Origin: Methanobacteriota archaeon
Lineage (GTDB): Archaea > Hydrothermarchaeota > Hydrothermarchaeia > Hydrothermarchaeales > JAADFM01
Direction of reading: 5' to 3'
Assembly: GCA_013152845.1 (NCBI GenBank)
Contig: JAADFM010000111.1
Location: 1-6,712, forward strand
DNA length: 6,712 bases
In this document: positions 6,506-6,712 of the stretch, piece after piece
Layout of the letters: every line of letters begins with the position of its first letter
Numbering within the stretch: the stretch's first letter is position 1
The notes under the pieces: generated by a model
Told to the model about the DNA's origin: nothing
Seen by the model: only the letters and a program-made list of their open reading frames with translations
The model's database searches: none
Position numbers and translations under genes: made by a program

Positions 6506-6712
6506 TCATAACCTGGCAAGTTCCCGGAGCCTCTCGCTGGGCCCGAGCAGGACCAGCACGTCCCCGTCCTCGAGTTTTGTATCAGGCGGCGGGTTGTGGA
6601 GCAGCTTCCCCTCCCTGTGGACGGCCAGGATGGACGCCTCCCGTTCCGGGAGCTTGAGGTCCTTTATCTGCCTGTGGTGGTAGCCGGAGTCTTTTGTCAC
6701 CACCACCTTGGC
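6506..6712 (-). CDS. TrkA_C domain protein (C-terminal end only)
   Basis: The reading frame enters from the right edge and ends at TGA 6508-6506, giving 68 residues, AKVVVTKDSGYHHRQIKDL through RLRELARL. It has the plan of a TrkA_C (RCK_C) domain: a beta-strand opening, then S-G and a DLKLPEREASILAVHREGK core, PPPDTKLEDGDVLVLLG, and a closing helix. These domains regulate potassium uptake systems, K+ channels and cation/proton antiporters, often by binding nucleotides or other small ligands. The rest of the gene lies outside, so it cannot be said whether this is TrkA, a PhoU-TrkA_C protein, a KhtT-like antiporter subunit or part of a transporter. A GTG at 6706 exists but gives only 66 residues; since the frame is open to the window end, it is probably internal. 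The stop lies 1 bp from that of the converging propeller gene. Confidence 0.82.
   Translation of the reverse strand, partial: AKVVVTKDSGYHHRQIKDLKLPEREASILAVHREGKLLHNPPPDTKLEDGDVLVLLGPSERLRELARL

Noticed and set aside
1..6712. A defence, toxin-antitoxin, prophage or other new multi-gene system.
   Set aside because: All six genes fall in ordinary housekeeping, transport or surface-protein families, none are co-directional, and no integrase, transposase, tRNA end or att-like repeat was seen.

Overview
The window is a tightly packed stretch of a G+C-rich archaeal chromosome (by eye above 60% G+C). The archaeal assignment rests on a clear archaeosine tRNA-guanine transglycosylase (TgtA, with the CxCxxC...H zinc site and a C-terminal PUA domain), on AT-rich TATA-like boxes a short distance from start codons that mostly lack Shine-Dalgarno sequences, and on a secreted beta-propeller protein held by a C-terminal membrane anchor. 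Arginine is very often AGG. I lean towards a euryarchaeal or Thermoplasmata-like lineage, but this cannot be settled by reading alone.

Six genes lie in strictly alternating orientation. A 12-TM MFS transporter (+, 2-1105) converges on a bifunctional NAD(P)HX repair enzyme, Nnr (-, 1102-2571). Nnr diverges from tgtA (+, 2619-4542) across a 47-bp AT-rich spacer. tgtA converges on a small membrane protein of the Sm_multidrug_ex/COG2426 family (-, 4529-5041). That gene diverges from a secreted seven-bladed beta-propeller/Ig-like surface protein (+, 5085-6504) across a 43-bp spacer. The propeller gene converges, with a 1-bp gap, on a TrkA_C domain gene that runs off the right edge (-, 6506-6712). 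The three tail-to-tail junctions are a 4-bp overlap, a 14-bp overlap and a 1-bp gap, so there is almost no non-coding DNA outside the two divergent spacers. No gap exceeds 300 bases.

The most notable feature is that two of the six genes, tgtA near its 5' end and the propeller gene in blade 6, are interrupted by single-base-equivalent frameshifts. In each the reading frame moves the same way (+1), and the protein homology continues cleanly across the break. The simplest explanation is indel error in the sequence or assembly; real mutation or programmed frameshifting is less likely but testable.

The genes do not form an obvious pathway. Metabolite repair (Nnr), tRNA modification (TgtA), membrane transport (MFS, small exporter, Trk-type regulator) and a cell-surface protein sit side by side, each apparently transcribed alone. 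I see no mobile element, CRISPR array, RNA gene or defence system, and no convincing new multi-gene system.
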